Below, one piece after another: positions 1-5,994 of a stretch of 10,445 nt of DNA. Origin of the DNA: CAZFYZ01 sp964523735 (GTDB lineage: Bacteria; Armatimonadota; UBA5829). Made by a program: the position numbers and the translations under genes. The DNA is taken from positions 1-10,445 of the forward strand of contig CAZFYZ010000120.1 in the NCBI GenBank assembly GCA_964523735.1. The letters are read 5' to 3'. Every line of letters starts with the position of its first letter. Position 1 is the first letter of the stretch. A model generated the notes under the pieces. It was not told where the DNA came from. It did not search any database and was given only the letters and a program-made list of their open reading frames with translations.

Positions 1-285
1 GTTCAGGCCCCACCGGCACCCGCCTCGATCATCCATGGGCGGGATGCCAACGCTCGTGTGCTCCATGATCCAGATGACGTCGCATCCGTCTGCACCGAAC
101 TCATCGACAAGAGCCCTACGGATGTCGCGTTTCTGCCGCGCGATACTGTTTTCTGCTGAGCCATCGTGGCTGGGACTAATGTAGCCCACAACGGGCAGGC
201 TATCGACAGATGATCTCGTATCGTCTGCCGGATTTCTCCGCCCGCATGCGCGCAGGCGAAGTTCATATTCTGCAAACTCCTTCAT
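1..285 (-). CDS. Serine recombinase-like protein, N-terminal part (runs off left edge)
   Basis: The frame is open from an ATG at 285 to the window edge, giving 95 codons. The start is well supported: AAGGAG lies at 298-293, seven bases upstream. The protein has an N-terminal leader of about 33 residues, then a stretch like the resolvase/invertase catalytic domain: VVGYISPSHDGSAEN, then an SIARQKRDIRRAL helix, then an acidic strand ending VIWIMEHTSVGIPPMDDRGG, matching the family pattern up to the 'D-x-G-x-S-G-x-x-x-D-R-P-G' region. In active enzymes the first motif is Y-x-R-x-S; here it reads Y-I-S-P-S, so the Ser is kept but the catalytic Arg is Ser. That suggests an impaired or divergent recombinase. 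The C-terminal DNA-binding part is outside the window. The family call rests on motif layout only. Its partner in the window is the intact recombinase at 3747-5387. Confidence 0.7.
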   Translation of the reverse strand, partial: MKEFAEYELRLRACGRRNPADDTRSSVDSLPVVGYISPSHDGSAENSIARQKRDIRRALVDEFGADGCDVIWIMEHTSVGIPPMDDRGGCRWGLN

Positions 286-301
286 ATCATTACTCCTTTT
301 C

Positions 302-359
302 CGGCGGAGCCTCCGCTCCGCCGCTGAAATCCATCCATTTCCTCGCCGCCCAAGGCGGC
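302..359. repeat. Two GC-rich hairpins in the leader of the left recombinase
   Basis: The first is a perfect 9-bp stem with a 4-base loop: 302-310 pairs with 315-323. The second is a 6-bp stem GCCGCC (345-350) with GGCGGC (354-359) and a 3-base loop. On the minus strand both lie just upstream of the ribosome binding site of the 285..1 gene; the first ends only 3-4 bases before AAGGAG. They could fold in its 5' leader and affect translation. They could also end transcription in either direction, but no T-tract follows on the plus strand. Confidence 0.5.
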
Positions 360-845
360 ACACCTCTATCCCGTGGACGTGCAGGGGCATGCGCCGGTGC
401 GTGATCACGAGAACGAACTGTGGCTTAGCATCGCGAGCGGGGCAAGAGAGGAAACTGACTCGGAGCCGTGATATGGCAGTTGGTTCGAGGCCGATAATCG
501 ATGAATGGATGATTGCAAACGTCTGGCCCAGATCGTCCTCACTTCTCCGGCAGGATCGTCGACTCACGCCGCGCGAGCCATAGCCACTATTGAGTTGTCG
601 AACTCAAGCGATCCTCTCATATGTCTATAGGCGTCACCTCCTGTCTCTCAGTGGACCAGACTACCGATCGACCTGGCAGTCTGGATCTTGTTATACAGGA
701 TATTCTGTCTTCGCAAACACACGACCTGCATATTATTCAAACTATTTTGCTGAGCGTGATTGGCACCTGCGCACTCAGCAGGCATGATTGGAGGAATGTG
801 GTGACTTCAACCACGCACAAAAAGAAATTCTGAAATTCTTACTGG
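360..845. other. Stretch without a convincing gene
   Basis: Short open frames exist here on both strands but none has a ribosome binding site at the right place together with protein-like composition. Two good Shine-Dalgarno matches stand out: AGGAGGTGA on the minus strand (642-634), followed only by an 18-codon frame (620-564), and GGAGG on the plus strand (790-794), followed only by a 10-codon frame (801-833). A perfect inverted repeat lies at 590-607. The stretch may hold decayed coding sequence or control elements; I see no tRNA or known RNA in it. Confidence 0.5.
590..607. repeat. 18-bp inverted repeat, 7-4-7
   Basis: TTGAGTT (590-596) and AACTCAA (601-607) are perfect inverted copies around the centre GTCG. 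This size and symmetry suit a dimeric repressor operator or a short recombination site. It lies in a gene-free region between the left recombinase and the YbjN-like gene, far from either start. Its role is unknown. Confidence 0.4.
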
Positions 846-919
846 CAAGCTATTGACATCTGTGGTCAGTTAGCTATAAGCTTGCAGCTCCAAGATTGAT
901 AGGGCGAGATCAGCTAACT
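846..919. promoter_or_regulatory. Inverted repeats overlapping the promoter (operator candidates)
   Basis: Two interlocking inverted repeats surround the promoter. GCAAGCT (846-852) ends directly before the -35 box and is mirrored by AGCTTGC (879-885), which overlaps the end of the -10 box. AGTTAGCT (868-875), overlapping the start of the -10 box, is mirrored by AGCTAACT (912-919), just before the ribosome binding site at 922-928. Half-sites on the promoter fit repression by a DNA-binding dimer. The DndB/DGQHR-type protein encoded downstream is one possible regulator, because DndB of phosphorothioation loci is a known repressor; that link is inference. Confidence 0.5.
853..880 (+). promoter_or_regulatory. 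Sigma70-type promoter of the YbjN-like gene
   Basis: The -35 box TTGACA (853-858) is a perfect consensus and the -10 box TATAAG (875-880) differs at one base; the spacer is 16 bases. Transcription would start near 887, giving a leader of about 50 bases before the ATG at 936. It probably also serves the downstream DGQHR gene, since I saw no separate strong promoter between the two. Confidence 0.75.
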
Positions 920-935
920 TCTGGAGGACTTATCA

Positions 936-1715
936 ATGAAGACGCTCTGCAGTATCATCGAAGACCATCTGAGAAGGCACCACCTGGAGTACCACACCCA
1001 TACTGGCGAGGCGGATTGCACGTTCGTTTCTCCTCATCGGGGCAAACACACCGGGGTGATGTGCATGATACAGGTCTATGAAGACGAGAGGCGCCTGGCG
1101 ATCATTGCCTTCAACGGGACCAAGTCGCCGCCAGAGCGGATCGCAGCTGTCTTCGAGTACGCAGCTCACGTCAATTGCTGCATGGCGATCGGCGCACTGT
1201 GGGTTGCCCCCGAGGTCGGGGATGTCTCGTTTGCAGTGACCGCGAGCGCTCTGGGTATTGAGCCGACGGATATCTGGCTCGGCAGCCTCATCAAGACCGC
1301 CGTCTATACCTTCGATTCGCACGTCCCCAACCTGGCGTCCATCATATACGCGGGCAGGACCGCTCTGGATGTCCTATGCGAAGATAGCAAACCGGCACCT
1401 GCCGAGGTTGAGGGCGTACTGAGCCAATTGTTTGATGAGTCGGCCAACACTCACGAGGCAGTTGATGCCGCGGACTCGGCTGTTGCTGAGGAGGCCGAGG
1501 TAGTCAATGAGGGGCCGCAGTGCGAGGACGACGCGAGGCGTGAGCAGACGCGGCCGCCGGAGGCGCGGAAGAGCGAGTGTCCCCACTCGACGCTCGCGAA
1601 CATCGTGCTCAAGGTGACTCCACAGGATATCGCCGATACGCTTGACGAGTTAACGCGGCAGACCAGAACAAGCGGCGAGAAGAGTGAAGAGGATGACAAG
1701 GAGGTGCAGGATTGA
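936..1715 (+). CDS. YbjN-like domain protein with acidic, low-complexity C-terminal tail
   Basis: This is a 259-residue soluble protein with no signal peptide or membrane segment. Residues 1 to about 145 have the layout of the YbjN (type III secretion chaperone-like) fold: an N-terminal helix (LCSIIEDHLRRHHLEYH), beta strands ending LAIIAFNGTKSP, a helix with the family's typical Asn (VFEYAAHVNC), a strand pair (IGALWVAPEVGDVSFAV), then the end pattern with P-x-L (HVPNLASIIYAG). After that comes an Ala/Glu/Asp-rich linker (about 150-215) and a short helical tail ending in a charged stretch. YbjN proteins are thought to be chaperone-like or regulatory; no enzyme activity is implied. TGGAGGA at 922-928 sits seven bases before the ATG. 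The next gene follows after 141 bases on the same strand. The fold call is from pattern only; the tail is unrecognised. Confidence 0.6.
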   Translation: MKTLCSIIEDHLRRHHLEYHTHTGEADCTFVSPHRGKHTGVMCMIQVYEDERRLAIIAFNGTKSPPERIAAVFEYAAHVNCCMAIGALWVAPEVGDVSFAVTASALGIEPTDIWLGSLIKTAVYTFDSHVPNLASIIYAGRTALDVLCEDSKPAPAEVEGVLSQLFDESANTHEAVDAADSAVAEEAEVVNEGPQCEDDARREQTRPPEARKSECPHSTLANIVLKVTPQDIADTLDELTRQTRTSGEKSEEDDKEVQD

Positions 1716-1767
1716 TCGGCGGCCTCGATCGCCGGCCCTGCAGTGCCTATGCTGCTTGGAGGATTCT

Positions 1768-1824
1768 CGTTATCGGGTTGGCAACAATGCCATCCGGAAC
1801 ACAGTTCGGATGAATGTGATAACG
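1768..1824 (+). promoter_or_regulatory. Nested hairpin in the leader of the DGQHR gene
   Basis: The 141-base gap between the two genes holds a nested inverted repeat. The outer arms are CGTTATC (1768-1774) and GATAACG (1818-1824), both perfect. Inside, CATCCGGA (1791-1798) pairs with TTCGGATG (1805-1812), with one G-T pair and a 6-base loop. The ribosome binding site AGAAGGAG follows at 1842-1849, outside the structure. As RNA it would form a branched stem ahead of the gene; as DNA it could be a cruciform or a protein-binding site. It matches no riboswitch I know. Confidence 0.45.
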
Positions 1825-1856
1825 CCTATCAAGGCGAACCCAGAAGGAGCAATAGT

Positions 1857-3080
1857 ATGCACAACAACGCAACCACCCTTACTATCGTCGACCATCCGAC
1901 ATATGACGCCGCCGTGACCGCAGCTTCCGTCGAGGCCGCTGTGAGCATGGCCACAGTCTGCCCCGCGGTCTTGTATCGCCAGGCAAACCGGACGTTCATC
2001 ACGACCGCTTTCCCGCTGAAGTTCGTCGCCGAAAGAGTGCGCGTTGATGATCTCAAGAGGGGCCAGGACCCGGATGAGCATTTCAACAGACCCATTGATC
2101 CGGCCCACAGCAGGGCTATAAGTAGTTATCTACAGACCGAGCAGGATTACATACTCCCACCGCTCAGTCTGTGTGCGCAGACCGGCCTTCGAATTCACGT
2201 TCCGCAGTCAGCAGCCGCTGTCAAGCTTGGAACGCTCGTCTTGCCAGTTGATGTGCTGTTCGCCGTGACCGATGGAGCCCACAGGATCAAAGGCATTACC
2301 GATGCTCTGAAGCAGCTCGAACGGCTGTGCCAAGATGGGATTGCCACGACAATTGTGTGCGAGTCCAACATAGACCGGATTCACCGCGACTTCTTTGATG
2401 CGAGCCTATCGAAGCCCATTTCGGCGTCTTTGTTGACTGCATTCAACCGGAGGGATCCATTGGCTCGTCTGACTCGGGAAGTGTGTGAGACAGTGCCCAT
2501 CTTCCGTGGCCGGATTGAGCGGGTCGGCAAGAGGGCTGGCAAGGGATCGAGCTTTCTCTGGACCATGAACCAGGTCCGACAAGCGATCGCGGAGCTTGTT
2601 CTTGGGGGCGCGCTGCCCGGGCGTTTGACCAGGGAGTCATCATCAAAGCTCTCGGACGCCAACGGGATGGCTGAGTGCCAGGGAACCGTCTCTGCGTTCT
2701 TCGAGTGCTTCACGAGTGCCAACGAACAGTGGTCGGGCATCGTTCGGCAAGAGGACCCCGAAACTGCCGCTGCCGATATCGCCGAACTGCGGGAGCACTA
2801 TGTCTCCTGCACGGCGACCGGGTTGGTCGTTGGGCACGCGATACTGTCCCTGGACGAGCCACAGCGTGAGCGGATGACTCGCTCGTTGGCCAATGATATA
2901 GACTGGTCTCGCGCCAGTGAAATCTGGCGCGACAATGTTGTCACGGCCGGTGGAAAGATGGTAACCCAGCGCGTGCCCGTCGAACTCGCAGCCATTCGCG
3001 TCAAACAGCAACTCAGTCTGCCACTTCTAAGGACCGAACAGAACCGGCTGAACCGGATGGGTGAATCATACGCGGCGTAG
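1857..3080 (+). CDS. DndB/DGQHR-domain family protein
   Basis: The open frame reaches back to 1743, but the ATG at 1857 is the likely start because AGAAGGAG lies at 1842-1849; the product is then 407 residues. It shows the DGQHR layout: 'FNRPIDPAHSRAISSYLQ' around residues 76-93, an 'ILPPLSL' strand, and the signature as TDGAHR (residues 138-143), so the usual Gln is Ala. A 'HRDFFDASLSKPIS' segment and a charged helical C-terminal half follow. DndB is the repressor and modulator in DNA phosphorothioation (dnd) loci; DGQHR relatives also occur on mobile elements and in defence regions. No dndA/C/D/E gene is in the window, so this is more likely a stand-alone relative acting on DNA or as a regulator. 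It lies downstream of the YbjN-like gene, probably co-transcribed, and ends at a strong hairpin. Confidence 0.75.
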   Translation: MHNNATTLTIVDHPTYDAAVTAASVEAAVSMATVCPAVLYRQANRTFITTAFPLKFVAERVRVDDLKRGQDPDEHFNRPIDPAHSRAISSYLQTEQDYILPPLSLCAQTGLRIHVPQSAAAVKLGTLVLPVDVLFAVTDGAHRIKGITDALKQLERLCQDGIATTIVCESNIDRIHRDFFDASLSKPISASLLTAFNRRDPLARLTREVCETVPIFRGRIERVGKRAGKGSSFLWTMNQVRQAIAELVLGGALPGRLTRESSSKLSDANGMAECQGTVSAFFECFTSANEQWSGIVRQEDPETAAADIAELREHYVSCTATGLVVGHAILSLDEPQRERMTRSLANDIDWSRASEIWRDNVVTAGGKMVTQRVPVELAAIRVKQQLSLPLLRTEQNRLNRMGESYAA

Positions 3081-3090
3081 GGAGATGGCA

Positions 3091-3130
3091 GAGCGGCTGG
3101 GCAGGGAATCTGTGTGCTGCTCAGCCGCTC
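3091..3130 (+). terminator. Strong hairpin after the DGQHR gene
   Basis: Ten bases after the stop codon a 14-bp stem forms: 3091-3104 with 3117-3130, one G-T pair, and a 12-base loop. No T-tract follows, so if it ends transcription it does so as a non-canonical stem or acts as a 3' stabilising structure. The start of this stretch looks a little like a tRNA 5' end, but no cloverleaf can be drawn. Confidence 0.6.
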
Positions 3131-3469
3131 AGCCGGCATACAGCAAACCCATTAGATATCTAGTGTGGAGAATAGATCGGTTTATTCCCAGAGCTGCGAG
3201 CAGAATTGGGGCCTGGGAGTTTGGGTGAGCGCGCGGGAGTTTTGGGAGGGCGATGGGGCGAAGCACCAACAGCGTGCCTGCAGGTAAACCACAGCACAGT
3301 CTAGTATATGCAAGGTAGATAACAGACAGGCGGGGGCGTAGCCGTGGGTGCTTCTGATGAGATATCATCAGTAAGCCCGTGGATGCGGTCTCTGTGTCGC
3401 CCTAACATGGAAGATAGTCTCATTACGATCGACTGCCGAATGTTCGGCCGGTTGTTTCGTTACGTGATC
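3131..3469. other. Intergenic stretch with small repeats, no gene
   Basis: No supported coding frame is present on either strand. Visible structure: a 10-bp palindrome TAGATATCTA (3153-3162); a near-direct repeat GGGAGTTTGGG (3215-3225) and GGGAGTTTTGGG (3235-3246), 20 bases apart; a 7-4-7 inverted repeat at 3354-3371; and a short inverted repeat GCCGAA/TTCGGC (3435-3448) that could end the leftward small gene. As the gap between the cargo genes and the recombinase unit, it is one place to look for an attachment site, but I cannot identify one. Confidence 0.5.
3354..3371. repeat. 18-bp inverted repeat, 7-4-7
   Basis: CTGATGA (3354-3360) and TCATCAG (3365-3371) are perfect inverted copies around GATA. 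It has the same arm and centre lengths as the repeat at 590-607 but a different sequence. It could be an operator or recombination half-site pair; nothing nearby decides this. Confidence 0.4.
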
Positions 3470-3694
3470 CTAGTTGTCCCCGCCTTCGTGCGGGGGTTCC
3501 TTCTCCTTGTTGATGACGATACGCTGTCCTTTAGGGACGGTTAGCAGGACCTGGATGGCATCCAGAACGTTGTATACGTCGGTCGCCACCTCCTCCGTTA
3601 TTCGGTTGTTGGCGGCCAGTAGTTCGCTCACAAAAGCGGCTCGGTCACCCTCTGGCATTGTGGACATTGGAAAGACAATGTTGTCCTTAAACAT
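3470..3694 (-). CDS. Small unrecognised protein, divergent from the recombinase
   Basis: This frame encodes 74 residues from an ATG at 3694. A second in-frame Met is at residue 10, with AAGGAC some distance upstream, so the start could be later. I do not recognise the family. The central part (about residues 15-55) alternates acidic and hydrophobic residues as expected of two or three helices (GDRAAFVSELLAANNR, then EEVATDVYNVLDAIQVLL), followed by a beta-like stretch (KGQRIVINK) and a charged, probably disordered end. The opposite-strand frame over the same bases is Ser/Thr/Cys-rich and reads as a shadow. Its place, divergent from and next to a serine recombinase, suits a regulator or directionality factor, but the sequence does not prove that. 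A CCCCGC/GCGGGG hairpin (3478-3495) overlaps its 3' end. Confidence 0.5.
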   Translation of the reverse strand: MFKDNIVFPMSTMPEGDRAAFVSELLAANNRITEEVATDVYNVLDAIQVLLTVPKGQRIVINKEKEPPHEGGDN

Positions 3695-3710
3695 ATAAAT
3701 GGCGCCCTGC

Positions 3711-3730
3711 TTAGCGCTAAATTGATTATA
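3711..3730 (-). promoter_or_regulatory. -10 box and palindrome between the divergent genes
   Basis: On the minus strand a perfect TATAAT lies at 3730-3725, placed to transcribe the small gene with a leader of about 24 bases; I see no good -35 box. The expected start falls in a perfect 10-bp palindrome TTAGCGCTAA (3711-3720). A second inverted repeat, GACAA-TG-TTGTC (3674-3685), lies just inside the small gene. A repressor bound here could control both directions. No clear plus-strand promoter for the recombinase was found. Confidence 0.45.
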
Positions 3731-3746
3731 GGGTGATTTTCATTGT

Positions 3747-5387
3747 TTGGTACGAAAGCTTTTCATGAGACGACAGAATTCTGATAATGAGGTCAAGATA
3801 GCGCGGGCCTACGTCCGCGTGAGCTTGCAGCGGGATCGAGGGAAAGGGGAAGGCAAGGGAGAGTTCCTCTCGCCCGACCTGCAGCTCGACCGCGCGCGGG
3901 CGTACGTCAAGGCACACCTGCCCGACTACGAGTTTGACGAAGGTGCTTCAAAGGCGCATATGGATATTGATCGCTCCGCTTCCCGCCTGAAGTGGCAGAA
4001 GCGTGAGGGCCTGGTTGCGCACCTCGAGGCAGCCCGCCGCGGAGAGTTCAGCGCCTTGGTCTTCTTCAAGTTGTCGAGGTTCGCCCGCAACGCGAAAGAG
4101 GGACTGGAACTCTTTGACAAATTCGAGGAGGCCGGCTGCAGTGTCCATTCGGTGATGGATAACATCAACACCACCACGGCCGTCGGCAAGATGGTTCGCA
4201 CCATACTGCTGGCCATTGCGGAGATGGAGTCAGACAACATTTCGGAATGGGTAACAGAAGCCTTCCTGAAGCGAGTTGAGCGTGGCTTCACTCATGGGAA
4301 GCCGTACTTCTGGCTGACGAAGAATGGTGACGGTCAGTTCGAGCTCAACGACCGTGCGAAGGACATTCGACGGCTCGTTGATCTGCGGTTGGAGGGCCAC
4401 TCAAATATAGCAATCGCACGAACTCTCAACGAAGAAGGATTCCGAAGCTCCACTGGATGCAAATGGACTGAACAGCGGGTCGCGCATTACCTTCTTCCGG
4501 ATAAGCTCAGAGCCCTTCAGGGGCATTTCGTCTACGGCCGCAAGCGTGAGGAGGGAGATCCTCGACGCATCATACTGGAGAACGTCTTCCCTTCTATCAT
4601 AGCCCCAGAGGAAGCCGAGACAATACTGGCTTTCAACCGGCAGCAGCGCGAAGTCTGGGGCGGCGGCAATCCTCGCAAGGCCGTTAGGACGACCTACGTG
4701 CTCTCGGGACTGGTCTGGTGCGCGCACTGCGGCACGAGACTTCGCTCTCGTAGTGCTGGCAAGGGCGGGATCCCCAGCTACGCATGCCGTGATGCGGCCA
4801 CGAGCGGCGTTGACCATTCGGCAGGAGTATCCGTCGTCGCGGAGGGGCTCGAGGATGCCGCGCTTCGAGTGGTTCGCGAGGCAGTTGCCGACTACCAAGA
4901 GCAGATGGAGAAAGGCGTGGCGCCGAAGCCCAAATTGGCGCCCGCGGCGAGTTCGCTTGAGAGGCAGATTGCCAAAGCAACCGACGCCATCTCTCGCCTT
5001 TCGGCGCTCTACGAGAGCGGGCACATGGATCTTGAGGATTTCGACAGGCGCTATCGCGAGCTAACCGACGAACGCGAGAAGCTGCGCGAGAGGTTGAAGG
5101 AGACGGATTCCGGCAGCCTGGTACGAACGGTGGTGGAACAGGCCACAACTGGCATCGCGGACGGTGAACTGACACCCGAAATAGCTCGCCGACTCCTGCT
5201 GGCGTTTATTCAGAAAGTCGAGGCACCGGTGAAAGCCGAGAGACCTGAGAAGGACGGCAAGCTCGTTCCTTGCCGCGCCGCATGGGTTACCCTCAAACTG
5301 CCGCTCCAGAACGGGGTGCGCCGAATACTCGCGCCTATCTACACCAAGAGATACAAGGGCTATAGGGTGCTGCTAGATATGGAGTAG
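3747..5387 (+). CDS. Large serine recombinase (site-specific integrase/excisionase type)
   Basis: The frame gives 546 residues from TTG at 3747 (AGGGTGA at 3730-3736) or 540 from ATG at 3765; both starts have only fair ribosome binding sites. Domains in order, numbered from TTG: resolvase catalytic domain about 18-165, with RAYVRVS and nucleophile Ser26, KLSRFARN (108-115; the usual Asp is Ser110) and a long helix ILLAIAEMESDNISE; recombinase domain about 185-300; zinc ribbon about 318-360, with Cys325 and Cys328 and a third Cys in YACRD, the fourth ligand perhaps a His; a coiled coil about 403-452 (LERQIAKATDAISRL onward); and a short C-terminal region. The length and order fit transposon- or phage-type large serine integrases that cut and rejoin attP and attB. 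The catalytic residues look intact, so it is probably active. It converges on the defence operon and may have brought the neighbouring cargo. Confidence 0.93.
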   Translation: MVRKLFMRRQNSDNEVKIARAYVRVSLQRDRGKGEGKGEFLSPDLQLDRARAYVKAHLPDYEFDEGASKAHMDIDRSASRLKWQKREGLVAHLEAARRGEFSALVFFKLSRFARNAKEGLELFDKFEEAGCSVHSVMDNINTTTAVGKMVRTILLAIAEMESDNISEWVTEAFLKRVERGFTHGKPYFWLTKNGDGQFELNDRAKDIRRLVDLRLEGHSNIAIARTLNEEGFRSSTGCKWTEQRVAHYLLPDKLRALQGHFVYGRKREEGDPRRIILENVFPSIIAPEEAETILAFNRQQREVWGGGNPRKAVRTTYVLSGLVWCAHCGTRLRSRSAGKGGIPSYACRDAATSGVDHSAGVSVVAEGLEDAALRVVREAVADYQEQMEKGVAPKPKLAPAASSLERQIAKATDAISRLSALYESGHMDLEDFDRRYRELTDEREKLRERLKETDSGSLVRTVVEQATTGIADGELTPEIARRLLLAFIQKVEAPVKAERPEKDGKLVPCRAAWVTLKLPLQNGVRRILAPIYTKRYKGYRVLLDME

Positions 5388-5428
5388 CTACTCATCTGCC
5401 CGATATCGGCAAAGCTCGAGCAGAACAG

Positions 5429-5456
5429 CGGGGCGGCTGGATTCAGAGCCGCCCCG
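5429..5456. terminator. Hairpin between convergent genes
   Basis: A perfect 10-bp GC-rich stem, 5429-5438 with 5447-5456, and an 8-base loop lies 41 bases after the recombinase stop and 33 bases beyond the stop of the minus-strand methylase remnant. It has no clear T-tract on either side but is well placed to act in both directions. Confidence 0.6.
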
Positions 5457-5488
5457 TGCAAGAACCGGATGATTGCGCTGGTACAGTC

Positions 5489-5937
5489 CTATTCGCCGCC
5501 GACTACCCCGAGCTCATCCGTCGCCGCTCGACCTAGGACCACGCTTCGCAGCTCGGCAAACCGCTGCGCGGCAAAGGCTACTTCCTCGTTCCTCGGATTG
5601 CAGCCGACGAACCTGCGACCGAGCCTCAGCGACACGACCGGAACCACGCCGTCTTTGATGAATGGATCCACAACAAGGTCATCGAGATCCGTGAACGACT
5701 CGATCAGCTGCACAGTAGACTCCGGGACGCCCCAGCAATAACGAGGGGAAGCTCTGCAATTTCGCAGCAGACAAGTAGGTGCCCTTGGAGGAGCTTCTCC
5801 TCTGAAAAATGGAAGAGCCTATCAAGGTCCACCTCATCCCAGCTCGAAGGCAACTCCGTGTAACTTTTTTTGGAGTAGTGAGCTGTCTGCAGCGGAAGAG
5901 CAGATGGGGATGTCTCCTGAGAACGCCCGCCCATCAA
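5489..5937 (-). pseudogene. C-terminal remnant of an N6/N4-type DNA methyltransferase
   Basis: The clear part is 5713-5489 (74 codons from a GTG with GGAG six bases upstream). It reads VQLIESFTDLDDLVVDPF, then SLRLGRRFVGCNPRNEEVAF, the motif X/motif I end of beta-class DNA methyltransferases (compare 'LIRxxSxPGDLVLDPFxGSGTT...A..LGRRFIG'). The SAM-binding loop, normally DPFxGSGTT, reads DPFIKDGVV, so the binding glycine and threonines are lost. In-frame similarity continues upstream to about 5745 (YCWGVPEST), then appears to shift into the frame that spans 5937-5704 (SSWDEVDLDRLFHFSEEKLL). No catalytic DPPY-type motif is present. It follows the DUF499 gene on the same strand, so it may be the broken end of the operon or debris from an insertion. 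It could instead be a short expressed protein; I favour decay. Confidence 0.6.
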
Positions 5938-5994
5938 GCGAACAGGCTGAGCCAGATGGTTGGGGCACCGACAGGAGGAAAGGCGGTTGCTATC

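Noticed and set aside
3..275. 90-residue frame on the minus strand at the left edge
   Set aside because: It overlaps the recombinase-like frame that starts at 285 with a good ribosome binding site; its own composition is Ser/Ala/Thr-rich without family pattern.
564..642. Perfect AGGAGGTGA on the minus strand followed by an 18-codon frame from ATG 620
   Set aside because: Spacing to the ATG is too long and the frame is very short; a leader peptide is possible but not supported.
621..833. 70-residue plus-strand frame
   Set aside because: No ribosome binding site before the ATG and no recognisable pattern; could be decayed coding sequence but I cannot support a gene.
790..833. GGAGG followed by a 10-codon frame from GTG 801, ending in a Lys-rich tail
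   Set aside because: Too short to call a gene; probably chance or the end of decayed sequence.
3081..3130. Possible tRNA (start resembles a tRNA 5' end)
   Set aside because: The sequence folds into one long hairpin and has no anticodon arm, T-loop GTTC motif or acceptor pairing.
3474..3698. 74-residue plus-strand frame opposite the small minus-strand gene
   Set aside because: Composition is Ser/Thr/Arg/Cys-rich, as in a shadow frame; the minus-strand product looks like a normal soluble protein.
4401..5175. Long minus-strand frames inside the recombinase gene
   Set aside because: They are antisense shadows of a gene with clear domain motifs; Arg/Ser/Pro-rich composition.
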